From assembly GCF_017876155.1 (NCBI RefSeq), contig NZ_JAGINP010000025.1, positions 1 through 64,000 on the forward strand: 64,000 nucleotides of DNA. The letters are read 5' to 3'. The stretch's first letter is position 1. Each line of letters starts with the position of its first letter. A program made the position numbers and the translations under genes. Shown here piece by piece: positions 9,050-21,864 of the stretch. Under the pieces are notes generated by a model. That model had not been told where the DNA came from, made no database searches, and worked only from the letters and a program-made list of their open reading frames with translations. Origin of the DNA: Azospirillum rugosum. Its GTDB lineage: Bacteria > Pseudomonadota > Alphaproteobacteria > Azospirillales > Azospirillaceae.

Positions 9050-9138
9050 CGGTCGAGGATCGGCTATCCAATAAAGCGCAATGACCGATCCCAAGCTTCT
9101 TGTGTGAAAAGCACTCCCGTCCATTGCCGAGGTTCGCC

Positions 9139-10308
9139 GTGGCCAAGCTCAACTACGTCTTCACCAGCGAGTCCGTGTCCGAGGGTCATCCGGACAAGGT
9201 GTGCGACCGCATTTCCGACGCGATCGTCGACCTGTACCTGTCGCACGACCCCTACGCCCGCGTGGCGGTGGAGACTCTGGCCACGACCAACCAGGTGGTG
9301 CTGGCCGGCGAGGTGCGCGGGCCGGAGAGCATCACGCCGGACATGCTGGTGCAGGTCGCCCGCGCCGCGGTGAAGGACATCGGCTACGAGCAGGACGGCT
9401 TCCACTGGGAGAAGATGGACGTCAAGTGCTTCGTCCATTCCCAGTCGGCCGACATCGCGGTGGGCGTTGACGCCGCCGGCGAGAAGGACGAGGGCGCCGG
9501 CGACCAGGGCATCATGTTCGGCTACGCCTGCAACGAGACCCCGGCGCTGATGCCGGCGCCGATCTACTACTCCCACGCCATCCTGAAGTCGCTGGCCGAG
9601 GCGCGCCACTCCGGCGCCGCCCCGCAGCTCGGCCCCGACGCCAAGAGCCAAGTGACCCTGCAGTACGAGAACGGCCGGCCGGTGCGCGCCACCGCCGTCG
9701 TCGTCTCCACCCAGCACGCCGACGGCCTGACCCAGGACGAGGTGCGCGAGATCGTCCGCCCGCACGTGCTCAACGTCCTGCCGCAGGGCTGGATGTGCGA
9801 CGAGGCGCATTTCTACGTCAACCCGACCGGGCGCTTCGTCATCGGCGGGCCGGACGGCGACGCCGGCCTGACGGGCCGCAAGATCATCGTCGACACCTAT
9901 GGCGGCGCGGCCCCGCACGGCGGCGGCGCCTTCTCCGGCAAGGATCCGACCAAGGTCGACCGCTCGGCCGCCTACGCCGCGCGGTATCTCGCCAAGAACG
10001 TGGTGGCCGCCGGCTTGGCCGAGCGCTGCACGATCCAGCTGTCCTACGCCATCGGCGTGTCCAAGCCGCTGTCGGTCTACGTCGACACCCACGGCACCGG
10101 CCAGGTCGACGAGGACCAGCTCTCCGCCGTGCTGCAGAAGCTGGTGGACCTGTCGCCCCGCGGCATCCGCACGCACCTCGGCCTGAACAAGCCGATCTAC
10201 GCGCGCACCGCCGCCTACGGCCACTTCGGCCGCGACGCCGAGCCCGACGGCGGCTTCGCCTGGGAGAAGACCGACCTCGTTGGCGACCTCCGCACGGCGT
10301 TCTTCTAA
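9139..10308 (+). CDS. metK: S-adenosylmethionine synthetase
   Basis: A 389-residue cytosolic enzyme making S-adenosylmethionine from methionine and ATP; it supplies the methyl and radical donor used by several enzymes encoded in this window (MiaB, TrmB, UbiE, RlmI-like, KamA-like). The N-terminus [20 protein letters not shown] and the glycine-rich block [20 protein letters not shown] are diagnostic. GTG 9139 is chosen because it gives the standard [12 protein letters not shown] start with GAGG upstream; an in-frame GTG at 9100 would add 13 atypical residues. Confidence 0.95.
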   Translation: MAKLNYVFTSESVSEGHPDKVCDRISDAIVDLYLSHDPYARVAVETLATTNQVVLAGEVRGPESITPDMLVQVARAAVKDIGYEQDGFHWEKMDVKCFVHSQSADIAVGVDAAGEKDEGAGDQGIMFGYACNETPALMPAPIYYSHAILKSLAEARHSGAAPQLGPDAKSQVTLQYENGRPVRATAVVVSTQHADGLTQDEVREIVRPHVLNVLPQGWMCDEAHFYVNPTGRFVIGGPDGDAGLTGRKIIVDTYGGAAPHGGGAFSGKDPTKVDRSAAYAARYLAKNVVAAGLAERCTIQLSYAIGVSKPLSVYVDTHGTGQVDEDQLSAVLQKLVDLSPRGIRTHLGLNKPIYARTAAYGHFGRDAEPDGGFAWEKTDLVGDLRTAFF

Positions 10309-10329
10309 GATCGACCGGTTTGGTTTGGA

Positions 10330-10363
10330 GTGCAGGGGCCTTTTCGGCCCCTGCACCCGTTTC
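10330..10363 (+). terminator. Hairpin between metK and trmB
   Basis: A perfect 11-bp stem (10330-10340 with 10346-10356, core TGCAGGGGCC) with a 5-nt loop is followed by CCGTTTC. The T-run is weak, so termination may be partial, leaving some read-through into trmB, whose ATG is only 25 bases downstream. Confidence 0.55.
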
Positions 10364-10380
10364 AGGACCCCGCTTTCATC

Positions 10381-11091
10381 ATGACCGACTCTCTTCCGGA
10401 CGCGTCCAAGCGGCTGTACGGGCGGCGCAAGGGCCGTCCGCTGCGCAAGCGCAAGACCGAACTGCTCGACACGCTTCTGCCCGCGCTGCAAATCCCGGCG
10501 ATCCAGCCGGACGAGCGCATCGACCCCCACGCCCTGTTCCCGAACCCGGTGCGCGACGTCTGGCTGGAGGTCGGCTTCGGCAGCGGCCACCACATGGCCT
10601 GGCAGGCCGCCAACAACCGCGACGTCGGCGTGATCGGGGCGGAGCCCTTCATCAACGGCGTGGCCGGCCTGCTGAAGCTGGTGGACGACGAAGGCGTGCA
10701 GGACAACGTCCGGGTCCTGCCGGACGACGCCCGCCCGCTGCTCGACGCCCTGCCGGACGCCTCCATCGGCCGCGCCTTCGTCCTGTTCGCCGATCCCTGG
10801 CCGAAGAAGCGCCATTGGGAACGCCGCTTCATCGGCCCGGCAAACCTGCCGCGCCTGTCCCGCGTCCTGAAGGACGGGGCGGAGCTGCGCCTGGCCAGCG
10901 ACGACATGGGGCTGGTGCGCTGGATGCTGGAGCACACGGTCAAGCACCCGGACTTCGAGTGGACCGCCCGCGGCCCGTCCGACTGGCGCCACCGCAGCGA
11001 GGACTGGCCGCCGACCCGCTACGAGGAAAAGGCCATCGAGGCCGGCCGCAAGCCGGTCTTCCTGCGCTTCATCCGCAAGCCGCGGGGGTAA
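10381..11091 (+). CDS. trmB: tRNA (guanine-N7-)-methyltransferase
   Basis: A 236-residue SAM-dependent enzyme forming m7G46 in tRNA. The SAM-binding motif LEVGFGSGHH, the family block LFADPWPKKRHWERRFI and the C-terminal TRYEEKA motif are all present. The ATG at 10381 is used; the frame is open further upstream but runs into the metK hairpin. It sits between metK and the rimP operon, the usual alphaproteobacterial position. Confidence 0.94.
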   Translation: MTDSLPDASKRLYGRRKGRPLRKRKTELLDTLLPALQIPAIQPDERIDPHALFPNPVRDVWLEVGFGSGHHMAWQAANNRDVGVIGAEPFINGVAGLLKLVDDEGVQDNVRVLPDDARPLLDALPDASIGRAFVLFADPWPKKRHWERRFIGPANLPRLSRVLKDGAELRLASDDMGLVRWMLEHTVKHPDFEWTARGPSDWRHRSEDWPPTRYEEKAIEAGRKPVFLRFIRKPRG

Positions 11092-11183
11092 CAGGGTCCT
11101 TGAATGCCGGGTCGGGATCGGGGGTCGCCACCACCGGCGCGGCCCCCACCAGACCGCCTTGCATAGGCCGTGTCGGAAAAGCG

Positions 11184-11211
11184 CTTGCGGCTTGCTCCGG
11201 AATGTCTATAT
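11184..11211 (+). promoter_or_regulatory. Predicted promoter of the rimP-nusA operon leader
   Basis: CTTGCG (11184-11189) and CTATAT (11206-11211), 16 bases apart, match the alphaproteobacterial consensus well. The predicted start near 11218 leaves about 150 bases of leader before rimP. Confidence 0.55.
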
Positions 11212-11217
11212 TCACCG

Positions 11218-11301
11218 CATGAACCCATACGGATCGGCGGCTCGGGAAACCGGGCCGGCGGGACGCTTTGCGGGTGGGCTTAGGCCCACTTATTTTTTTA
11301 T
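11218..11301 (+). ncRNA. Structured leader RNA upstream of rimP, ending in a terminator
   Basis: Downstream of the predicted promoter is an 8-bp stem capped by a GAAA tetraloop (11238-11245 with 11250-11257). After it comes a terminator-like hairpin, GTGGGC/GCCCAC (11274-11279 with 11284-11289), with the run TTATTTTTTTA. Together they could form an attenuator or release a small RNA of about 80 bases. The family is not one I recognise; the call rests on structure and position only. Confidence 0.45.
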
Positions 11302-11371
11302 CAGCGTGTCGAATCCTCGGTTTGGTCCCAGGGCACCGGTCCGGGGAGACCGCGAGGGCGGGTCAGGTGGA

Positions 11372-11857
11372 ATGGAAGCAACCGGTCGTATCGAGCAGAT
11401 CATCACGCCGTCCGTCGAGGCCATGGGCTACGAGGTCGTGCGTGTGCAGTTGACCGGTGGGCAGCGCATGGTTCTGCAGGTCATGGCCGAACGCGCCGAC
11501 GGCGCGCCCATGACGGTCGAGGACTGCGCCGACATCAGCCGCGCCATCTCCGCGGTTCTCGACGTCGAGGATCCGATCAAAAGCGCCTACACGCTGGAGG
11601 TCAGCTCGCCCGGCATCGACCGGCCGCTGACCCGGTTGAAGGATTTCGAACGCTTCGCCGGTTTCGAGGCCAAGCTGGAGACCCGGCTCGCCGTCGATAA
11701 CCGCAAGCGCTTCAAGGGCATGCTGAAGGGCGTCGAGGACGGCCTCGTGTGCATCGAAACGGAACAGGGAGCCGCCCGCCTGGAGTTCGACAACATCCTG
11801 CGCGCCAAGCTGGTTTTGACGGATGAACTGATCCGCGCCAGCCAGGAGCAGGGTTGA
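11372..11857 (+). CDS. rimP: Ribosome maturation factor RimP
   Basis: A 161-residue factor for 30S subunit assembly (DUF150). The N-terminal alpha/beta domain includes VEDCADISRAISAVLDVEDP and the family signature LEVSSPGIDRPL; a C-terminal SH3-like domain follows. It is the first gene of the conserved rimP-nusA-ylxR-infB operon. The ATG at 11372 follows AGGTGG and gives a length normal for the family. Confidence 0.93.
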   Translation: MEATGRIEQIITPSVEAMGYEVVRVQLTGGQRMVLQVMAERADGAPMTVEDCADISRAISAVLDVEDPIKSAYTLEVSSPGIDRPLTRLKDFERFAGFEAKLETRLAVDNRKRFKGMLKGVEDGLVCIETEQGAARLEFDNILRAKLVLTDELIRASQEQG

Positions 11858-11913
11858 CGGCCCGGTCCGGGTTCGACCCGCAAGAACAAACGCCAGTCCA
11901 GGAAGTGTGACGG

Positions 11914-13449
<1,536 letters not shown>

Positions 13450-13494
13450 GCCGGCACGGTTGGGTAAGTCAGGTTTGGGACTGTATCGGTACGG

Positions 13495-14196
13495 ATGGTT
13501 GGACTGAACGAAGCGATTGGACAAGACCCGGAAGGGCTGCCGCCGTGTGAGCCGCAGGAGCCCGCGGACCTGGAACAGGGTCCGCTGCGCCGCTGCGTCG
13601 CCACGGGCACGGTGCAACCCAAGGACGGGATGATCCGCTTCGTGGTCGCGCCGGACGGTGAGATCGTCCCCGACCTGGAGGAGCGGCTTCCCGGCCGTGG
13701 CTTGTGGCTGACGGCCGAGTCGTCGGCGCTGGCCAGGGCGGTGGGCAAGAACCTGTTCGCCAAGGCGGCGCGGCGCGCGGTGCGCGTTCCGCCCGATCTG
13801 GCGGAGCGGCTGGAGCGGTTGCTGGAACGGCGGTGCCTGGATGCCTTCGGGCTGGCGCGCCGGGCCGGGCAGGCTCTGGCCGGCTACGAAAAGGTGCGCG
13901 AGGCGCTGAAGACCAACCAGGTCGCACGCGCCGGACCGCCCCGTCTCCTGGTCGAGGCCAGCGACGGATCGCCCGACCAGCGGGGCAAGATCACAGCGCT
14001 GGCGCCGGATATGCCGGTGGTCGACCTCTTCGACTCGGCGGCGATGGCCGCCGCGCTGGGGAGGGAAGCCGCGGTGCATGCGGTGGTGGCGCGCGGGAAA
14101 CTGGCCGAATCCTTGGCCCGTGACTCGGCGCGTCTCAAGGGTATCAAGGGCTTTGTCGCCGGCACTGCGCCGGCCGGCCGCGGAAGCAACGTCTGA
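13495..14196 (+). CDS. YlxR/DUF448 and L7Ae-like RNA-binding protein
   Basis: A 233-residue protein with an N-terminal YlxR (DUF448) domain, recognised by the RRCVATG and PGRGLWL motifs (about residues 30-95), followed by an L7Ae/L30e-like fold (about 105-200, with [20 protein letters not shown]). Alphaproteobacteria typically carry this fused form between nusA and infB. An RNA-binding or nucleoid-associated role is likely from both domains. A gap of 14 bases to infB indicates cotranscription. Confidence 0.88.
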   Translation: MVGLNEAIGQDPEGLPPCEPQEPADLEQGPLRRCVATGTVQPKDGMIRFVVAPDGEIVPDLEERLPGRGLWLTAESSALARAVGKNLFAKAARRAVRVPPDLAERLERLLERRCLDAFGLARRAGQALAGYEKVREALKTNQVARAGPPRLLVEASDGSPDQRGKITALAPDMPVVDLFDSAAMAAALGREAAVHAVVARGKLAESLARDSARLKGIKGFVAGTAPAGRGSNV

Positions 14197-14210
14197 CCAT
14201 TCGGGAACCG

Positions 14211-17021
14211 ATGACCGACAGCAACGACCAGGACCACAAGAAAGTCTTGCACCTCTCCGGCTCCGGCAAAGGGAAGCTGGAGCTGAAGAAGCCGGTCGAG
14301 ACCCAGGTCCGGCAGAGCTTCTCCCATGGCAGGTCGAAGCCCGTGACCGTGGAGGTCAAGCGTAAGCGGGCCGTGGAGAAGGGCGCCCTGCCGGGCGTGG
14401 CCGACGGCGGCGCCGCCGCGCGTCAGGCCGCGCAGGGCATCCCCGTCCGCGGCGGGCCGGGCCAGCGCCAGCGCGGCGGCGGCGGTGCCGTCCGCCAGCT
14501 GACCAACCAGGAACGCGAGGCGCGCATCCGCGCCCTCCAGGGCGCCGCCCAGGAGGAGCGCCGCCGCGCCGAGGTGGAGGCCGAACTCGCCGCGCTTGCG
14601 GCGGAGGCCGAGGCCGCCCGTGCCGCCGAGGCGGCGGAGGCCGCCGCCAACGCCGACACCCAGGTGATCGAGGAAGAGCCGCAGGTGCTCGACCCCGAGA
14701 CGCTGCGCGAGCGCGAGCTTGCGGAGCTGCGGGGGATCGAGGAGGCGGAGCGCGCCCAGGCCGCGGAGGCCGAGCGCCGGCGCCAGGAAGAGGAAGCCAA
14801 GCGCAAGGAGGCCGAAGAGGCCAAGCGCCGCGACGCCGAGCCGCAGCAGCGGCGCGACGGCCAGGGTGCCCGCCCGGCCGGCGGCCCCGGTGCCCGTCCG
14901 GCGGCCGGTGGCCCCGGCGCCCGCCCCGCGGCGGGTGGTCCCGGTGCCCGCCCGGCCCCGGGTGCGGACGCCCAGGCTCCGCGCGGTCCGGCCCCGGCCG
15001 GCGCCGTTCCCGGCCGCTTCGGCGATGAGGAGGAGGACCGCGGCGGTGCGCGCGGCAAGCCGGGCAACAAGAAGGCTCCAGCCCCCGCCCCGGCGCGCAA
15101 GGCCGCTCCGGGCGCCGACCGCCGCAAGGGTTCCAAGATGACCGTCTCGCAAGCCCTGAGCGACGAGGGTGGTGAGCGCACGCGCTCGCTGGCCGCCGTC
15201 CGCCGTGCCCGCGAGCGCGAGCGGCTCCGTCAGATGAGCCGCCAGGAGACCCAGAAAGTGACTCGCGACGTCGTCCTGCCCGAGGTGATCACCGTCCAGG
15301 AGCTGGCGAACCGCATGGCGGAACGCGGCGCCGACGTGATCAAGCAGCTGATGCGCATGGGCGTGATGGCCACCATCAACCAGACCATCGACGCCGACAC
15401 CGCGGAGCTGGTCATCGCCGAGTTCGGCCACCGCGTGCGCCGCGTGTCGGAGGCCGACGTCGAGGTGGGCCTGCGCGGCAACGACGATGCGGCGGCGGTC
15501 CTGGTGCCGCGGCCCCCGGTCGTCACCATCATGGGCCACGTCGACCACGGCAAGACCTCGCTTCTGGACGCCCTGCGCCAGACCGACGTGGTCAGCCGCG
15601 AGGCCGGCGGCATCACCCAGCACATCGGCGCCTATCAGGTGCAGCTGGAATCCGGCGCGAAGATCACCTTCATCGACACGCCGGGCCACGCCGCCTTCAC
15701 CGAGATGCGCGCCCGCGGCGCCAACGTCACGGACGTGGTGGTGCTGGTCGTCGCCGCGAACGACGGCGTCATGCCGCAGACCATCGAGGCCATCCACCAC
15801 GCGAAGGCCGCGAAGGTTCCGATCATCGTCGCCATCAACAAGATCGACCTGCCCGACGCCAAGCCGGAGCGTGTCCGCCAGGAACTGCTCCAGCACGAGC
15901 TGGTGGTGGAAGAGTTGGGCGGCGACATCCAGACCGTGGAAGTGTCGGCCAAGGCCAAGCGCAACCTGGACAAGCTGGAGGAGGCCATCCTCCTGCAGGC
16001 CGAAATCCTGGAGCTGAAGGCCAACCCCGACCGCACCGCCGAAGGCGTGGTGGTCGAGGCCAAGCTGGAGCGCGGCCGCGGTTCGGTCGCCACCGTGCTG
16101 GTCCAGCGCGGCACGCTGAAGGTCGGCGACGTGTTCGTCACCGGGTCGGAGTGGGGCCGCGTCCGCGCGCTCGTCAACGACCGCGGCCAGAGCGTCGAGG
16201 AAGCCAGCCCGGCCAGCCCGGTCGAGGTGCTCGGCCTCAACGGCACGCCGCTCGCCGGCGACGATTTCACCGTCGTCGAGTCGGAAGCCCGCGCCCGCGA
16301 GATCGCCGAGTTCCGCCAGCGCAAGAAGCGCGAGGCGGCGGTGGCGGCCTCGGCCCGCGGTTCGCTGCAGGACATGTTCAGCCGCATCCAGGCCGGCGAG
16401 GCCAAGGAACTGCCGGTCGTCATCAAGGGCGACGTGCAGGGCTCGATCGAGGCGATCTCCAACGCCCTGGAGAAGCTCACGGCCGAGAACACCGAGGTCA
16501 AGGTCCGCGTGCTGCACGCGTCGGTGGGTGCGATCAACGAGTCCGACATCACGCTGGCGAACGCGTCCAACGCGATGGTCATCGGCTTCAACGTCCGCGC
16601 CAACCCGCAGGCCCGCGACATGGCCAAGCGCGACAGCGTCGAGATCCGCTACTACTCGATCATCTACAACGTGATCGACGACGTGAAGGCGGCGCTGACC
16701 GGCATGCTGTCGCCGACGCTCCGCGAGCGCTTCATCGGCTACGCCGAGATCCGCGAGGTGTTCAACATCACCAAGGTCGGCAAGGTCGCCGGCTGTATGG
16801 TCACCCAGGGCACGGTCAAGCGTGGCGCCGGTTGCCGCCTGCTGCGCGACAACGTCGTCATCCACGAGGGCACGCTCAAGACGCTCAAGCGCTTCAAGGA
16901 CGAGGTCAAGGAAGTGCGCGAGGGTTACGAGTGCGGCATGGCATTCGAGAACTACGACAACATCCTGGCCGGCGATATCATCGAGGCCTTCGAGATCGAG
17001 GAGGTGGCGCGCGAGCTGTAA
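14211..17021 (+). CDS. infB: Translation initiation factor IF-2
   Basis: A 936-residue GTPase that brings initiator tRNA to the 30S subunit. The long N-terminal extension (about 1-350) is charged and Ala-rich, with a predicted helical region rich in Ala/Glu/Arg and a near-perfect glycine-proline-rich tandem repeat (units of GGPGARPAA, about residues 218-250). The IF2_N domain follows, then the G domain with GHVDHGKTS (from residue 442), DTPGH and NKID, and the C-terminal domains II-IV. A strong hairpin lies between infB and rbfA. Confidence 0.96.
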   Translation: MTDSNDQDHKKVLHLSGSGKGKLELKKPVETQVRQSFSHGRSKPVTVEVKRKRAVEKGALPGVADGGAAARQAAQGIPVRGGPGQRQRGGGGAVRQLTNQEREARIRALQGAAQEERRRAEVEAELAALAAEAEAARAAEAAEAAANADTQVIEEEPQVLDPETLRERELAELRGIEEAERAQAAEAERRRQEEEAKRKEAEEAKRRDAEPQQRRDGQGARPAGGPGARPAAGGPGARPAAGGPGARPAPGADAQAPRGPAPAGAVPGRFGDEEEDRGGARGKPGNKKAPAPAPARKAAPGADRRKGSKMTVSQALSDEGGERTRSLAAVRRARERERLRQMSRQETQKVTRDVVLPEVITVQELANRMAERGADVIKQLMRMGVMATINQTIDADTAELVIAEFGHRVRRVSEADVEVGLRGNDDAAAVLVPRPPVVTIMGHVDHGKTSLLDALRQTDVVSREAGGITQHIGAYQVQLESGAKITFIDTPGHAAFTEMRARGANVTDVVVLVVAANDGVMPQTIEAIHHAKAAKVPIIVAINKIDLPDAKPERVRQELLQHELVVEELGGDIQTVEVSAKAKRNLDKLEEAILLQAEILELKANPDRTAEGVVVEAKLERGRGSVATVLVQRGTLKVGDVFVTGSEWGRVRALVNDRGQSVEEASPASPVEVLGLNGTPLAGDDFTVVESEARAREIAEFRQRKKREAAVAASARGSLQDMFSRIQAGEAKELPVVIKGDVQGSIEAISNALEKLTAENTEVKVRVLHASVGAINESDITLANASNAMVIGFNVRANPQARDMAKRDSVEIRYYSIIYNVIDDVKAALTGMLSPTLRERFIGYAEIREVFNITKVGKVAGCMVTQGTVKRGAGCRLLRDNVVIHEGTLKTLKRFKDEVKEVREGYECGMAFENYDNILAGDIIEAFEIEEVAREL

Positions 17022-17099
17022 GCTCGCCGCCACGCCTTGGTCCTCTGGGCCGGTCCTTCGGGCCGGTCCTCCGGACCCGGCCGTTTTCAGACAGACTTC

Positions 17100-17132
17100 G
17101 GACAAGGGCGCCCGTGCGCCCTTGTCCTGTTT
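17100..17132 (+). terminator. Terminator-like hairpin between infB and rbfA
   Basis: A perfect 12-bp stem (GGACAAGGGCGC 17100-17111 with its complement 17116-17127) with a CCGT loop is followed by TGTTTTC. A second, imperfect GC hairpin lies just upstream (about 17061-17093, followed by TTTTC). They may divide the operon into nusA-infB and rbfA-truB segments. Confidence 0.65.
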
Positions 17133-17180
17133 TCGTGGGAGGCCAGATCCCTCCCGCACCGCTTTTTCGGGATCGACACC

Positions 17181-17741
17181 ATGAGAAAAAAACACGACGC
17201 AGCCGGCAAGCCCCCGTCCCAGCGGCAACTGCGCGTCGGCGAGGAACTGCGCCACGCGCTTGCGGAACTGCTCCAGCGCGGCGATTTCCACGACCCCGAA
17301 CTGGCGGATCTGAACGTCACCGTGACCGAGGTGCGGATCAGCCCGGACCTGCGCAACGCCACCGCCTTCGTCACGCCGCTGGGCGGCGGCCACATGGACG
17401 AGACGCTGGCGGCGCTGCGCCGGGCGGGCCCGTTCCTGCGCGGCCAGATCGCGCGCGCCATCAACCTGCGCTACGCCCCGACGCTGAGCTTCGAGGCTGA
17501 CACCTCCTTCGACTACGCCAGCCACATCGACAACATCCTGCACAGCCCGGCCGTCGCCCGCGACGTGGGCTACACCAGCCTCGCCCACGTCAACGGCGAC
17601 GATGAGGACGAGGACGACGAGGATGATTCCTGGGACGAGGACGACCTCGACGACGAGGATGCCCCGGACAAGGACGAGGATGGGGACGAAGACGAGGAGG
17701 ATGAGGACGACGCGCCGCGCGGGGGCAAGCGTGGCTCGTAA
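17181..17741 (+). CDS. rbfA: Ribosome-binding factor A with a long acidic tail
   Basis: A 186-residue 30S maturation factor with a KH-type fold (about residues 12-125), including LRVGEELRHALAELL and VTEVRISPDLRNATAFV. Residues 139-178 are almost entirely Asp and Glu, an extension absent from most RbfA proteins. The DNA encoding it is a GAC/GAG/GAT run that also opens other frames. The ATG at 17181 is preferred because family homology begins there. The truB start lies inside the end of this gene. Confidence 0.93.
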   Translation: MRKKHDAAGKPPSQRQLRVGEELRHALAELLQRGDFHDPELADLNVTVTEVRISPDLRNATAFVTPLGGGHMDETLAALRRAGPFLRGQIARAINLRYAPTLSFEADTSFDYASHIDNILHSPAVARDVGYTSLAHVNGDDEDEDDEDDSWDEDDLDDEDAPDKDEDGDEDEEDEDDAPRGGKRGS

Positions 17742-18669
17742 GCGTAGGGGGGAGGCGATCCATGGCTGGATCGTGCTCGACAAGCCGGAAGGCCTGACGT
17801 CCACCCAGGCGCTGTCCAAGGTGCGCCGCCACCTGAACGCCGAGAAGGCCGGGCACGGCGGCACGCTGGACCCGCTGGCCACCGGCATCCTGCCCATCGC
17901 GCTGGGGGAGGCGACCAAGACCGTCTCCTACGCCATGGACGGCGAGAAGACCTACCGCTTCACCGTCCGGTGGGGCGCCCGCACGACCACCGACGACCGC
18001 GAGGGCGCGGTGGTGGAGACATCCGACGTCCGCCCGGACGCGGACGCGATCCGCGCGGCGCTTCCCGCCTTCCTCGGCCACATCGAGCAGATCCCGCCGC
18101 AGTTCTGCGCCATCAAGGTGGACGGCGAGCGCGCCTACGACATCGCCCGTGGGGGCGACGCCGTGGACTTGGCCGCCCGCACCGTGCGCATCGACCGGCT
18201 GGAACTGGTCGAGATCCCGGACGCCGACCATGCGGTGCTGGAGGTGGATTGCGGGAAGGGCACCTACGTGCGCTCCATCGCCCGCGACCTCGCCGAGCGA
18301 TTGGGGACGGTGGGGCACATCGCGACGTTGCGCCGCCTGCGCGTTGGGTCTTTCAACCTGGAGCGGGCGATTTCCCTGGACGATCTGGTCGCGATGGAGC
18401 AAGGTGCGGCCGTCGAAAGACTTCTGCTGCCGATCGAGACCGCGCTGGACGACATCCCGGCGCTGGCCCTGACGGACGCGGAAGCGCACCGACTGAAACA
18501 CGGCCAGACGGTGGCCCTCCTCACCCGGCAGGACCGCGAGCGCCTTACGGCGATCCGCGGCGATGTTGGTGGGGATGGCACCGTCATTGCGCTTTTCGGC
18601 GGCAAGCCGGTGGCGCTGGCGCGGGTGGAGGGGGCGGAAGTCCGTCCGGTGCGCGTCCTCAACCTTTAA
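17731..18669 (+). CDS. truB: tRNA pseudouridine-55 synthase
   Basis: A 312-residue enzyme converting U55 of tRNA to pseudouridine. The catalytic motif GHGGTLDPLATGILPI contains Asp47, and the N-terminal GWIVLDKPEGLTST and the KTYRFTVRWG strand are standard. A PUA-like C-terminal region follows. The GTG at 17731, inside rbfA and 11 bases before its stop, gives the sequence ARKRRGEAIHGWIVLDKP; further upstream the frame only translates the acidic-tail DNA out of frame. Confidence 0.93.
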   Translation: MARKRRGEAIHGWIVLDKPEGLTSTQALSKVRRHLNAEKAGHGGTLDPLATGILPIALGEATKTVSYAMDGEKTYRFTVRWGARTTTDDREGAVVETSDVRPDADAIRAALPAFLGHIEQIPPQFCAIKVDGERAYDIARGGDAVDLAARTVRIDRLELVEIPDADHAVLEVDCGKGTYVRSIARDLAERLGTVGHIATLRRLRVGSFNLERAISLDDLVAMEQGAAVERLLLPIETALDDIPALALTDAEAHRLKHGQTVALLTRQDRERLTAIRGDVGGDGTVIALFGGKPVALARVEGAEVRPVRVLNL

Positions 18670-18684
18670 GATACGGAGACCCCG

Positions 18685-18954
18685 ATGTCGATCACCCCCG
18701 ATCGCAAGCAGGAACTGATCAAGGAATATTCCCGCGGTGAGGCCGACACCGGCTCGCCCGAGGTCCAGGTCGCGATCCTGTCCGAGCGCATCCGGAACCT
18801 GACCGAGCACCTGCAGGGCCACAAGAAGGACTTCCACTCCCGCCGTGGTCTGCTGGTCATGGTCGGCCAGCGCCGCCGTCTTCTTGACTATCTCAAGAAG
18901 AAGGACAACAGCCGCTACGCCACGCTCATCGAGCGTCTGGGCCTGCGCCGCTAA
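18685..18954 (+). CDS. rpsO: 30S ribosomal protein S15
   Basis: An 89-residue ribosomal protein binding the central domain of 16S rRNA. The whole sequence is typical, with [20 protein letters not shown] and [26 protein letters not shown] element precedes the ATG. As in most proteobacteria it lies between truB and pnp, with hairpins in the gap to pnp. Confidence 0.97.
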   Translation: MSITPDRKQELIKEYSRGEADTGSPEVQVAILSERIRNLTEHLQGHKKDFHSRRGLLVMVGQRRRLLDYLKKKDNSRYATLIERLGLRR

Positions 18955-19012
18955 GCGTTGAGGCGTCCGTCCTGGTGACCGAACACACGCTCCGATCCGC
19001 CCTCGGTCCGCC

Positions 19013-19164
19013 GCACCATTTCCTGGTGCGCCACCCAAGCTTGAGGGTGGGACCGTCGCGCGGGTCGGGGCGTTCGGCTGTTGGCGAAGGTATGTTTTGA
19101 TCAGACGGCCGGCCCCGGACCTTCCGGGACTGGCCGTTTGTCGTTTTAGCCCCTGCTCGGGGCT
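19013..19164 (+). terminator. Cluster of hairpins between rpsO and pnp
   Basis: Three simple stems are visible: GCACCA/TGGTGC (19013-19029), ACGGCC/GGCCGT enclosing an inner CCGGA stem (19105-19137) followed by TTGTCGTTTT, and AGCCCC/GGGGCT (19148-19164). The middle one resembles an rpsO terminator. In E. coli the equivalent gap holds the rpsO terminator and an RNase III-processed pnp leader that PNPase uses for autoregulation; a similar role here is inferred from position. Confidence 0.55.
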
Positions 19165-19245
19165 TCATGCGGGGTCGAACGACTGGTGGCCCCGGCTTAG
19201 GCCAGCAATCCGGCGGGCCTAGGTGTCGGATGGAAGGAAGACGCA

Positions 19246-21369
<2,124 letters not shown>

Positions 21370-21394
21370 TGCACCGCCTCCTTCGCTGAAACGG

Positions 21395-21427
21395 AAAATG
21401 CCCGAAGAGCGATCTTCGGGCATTTTT
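21395..21427. terminator. Strong intrinsic terminator after pnp
   Basis: A perfect 14-bp stem (21395-21408 with 21413-21426, core ATGCCCGAAGA) with loop GCGA runs into a T-tract ending at 21428. The AAAA on the left strand gives it a matching T-run on the minus strand, so it can also terminate the converging cupin gene. Confidence 0.9.
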
Positions 21428-21494
21428 TGTAGGCGCGAGTCGAGCAACCCGGTCCGGCCGACCACCCGCAAGCCGATGTGACGTCCGGGCCGCT

Positions 21495-21827
21495 TCAGTC
21501 CACGATGAACAGCTTGGCGCCCGTCCGGGTCGAGGACCGGTGGGCGGCGTCGCCGAAGTTGGAGACTTGGTAGCTCATGCCCGGCAGAAGCTTGAAGGTG
21601 CGACCGTCGCGCAGTTCGGTGTCCAACTCGCCCTCCAGCACGTACAGCACATGGCCGCGGTCGCACCAGTGGTCGGCCAGATAGCCCGGCGAATACTCCA
21701 CGGACCGCACGCGCAGATCACCGATCTGAAAGGTGCGCCACGTGGCCGTCCCGGTTTCGCCGGGGTGCTCGGTCGGCTCGACCTTGCTCCAGTCGGTGAT
21801 GGTGAAGGGCAGGGCGGGAATGTCCAT
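21495..21827 (-). CDS. Small DHxW-type cupin protein
   Basis: A 110-residue single-domain cupin. The core ADHWCDRGHVLYVLEGEL carries the histidines and Glu expected for metal binding, and a second cupin motif with a GMSYQV turn follows. It resembles the family annotated as 'DHCW motif cupin fold protein', whose substrate is unknown. It may be cotranscribed with the upstream flavin-split-barrel gene (37-base gap). Confidence 0.75.
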   Translation of the reverse strand: MDIPALPFTITDWSKVEPTEHPGETGTATWRTFQIGDLRVRSVEYSPGYLADHWCDRGHVLYVLEGELDTELRDGRTFKLLPGMSYQVSNFGDAAHRSSTRTGAKLFIVD

Positions 21828-21864
21828 GATGCGGTCCTTACGGCTTCGGTCGGTGGTCGCGGCC

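Noticed and set aside
9049-9138. SAM-II or SAM/SAH riboswitch upstream of metK
   Set aside because: The leader has a stem, but the conserved core sequences of these riboswitches are not recognisable by eye.
13884-17918. A minus-strand open frame of over 1300 codons across infB
   Set aside because: It is an antisense shadow of infB, rbfA and truB. Those genes are recognised beyond doubt by motifs, and the antisense translation is low-complexity Leu/Val/Ala/Gly/Asp/His with no domain.
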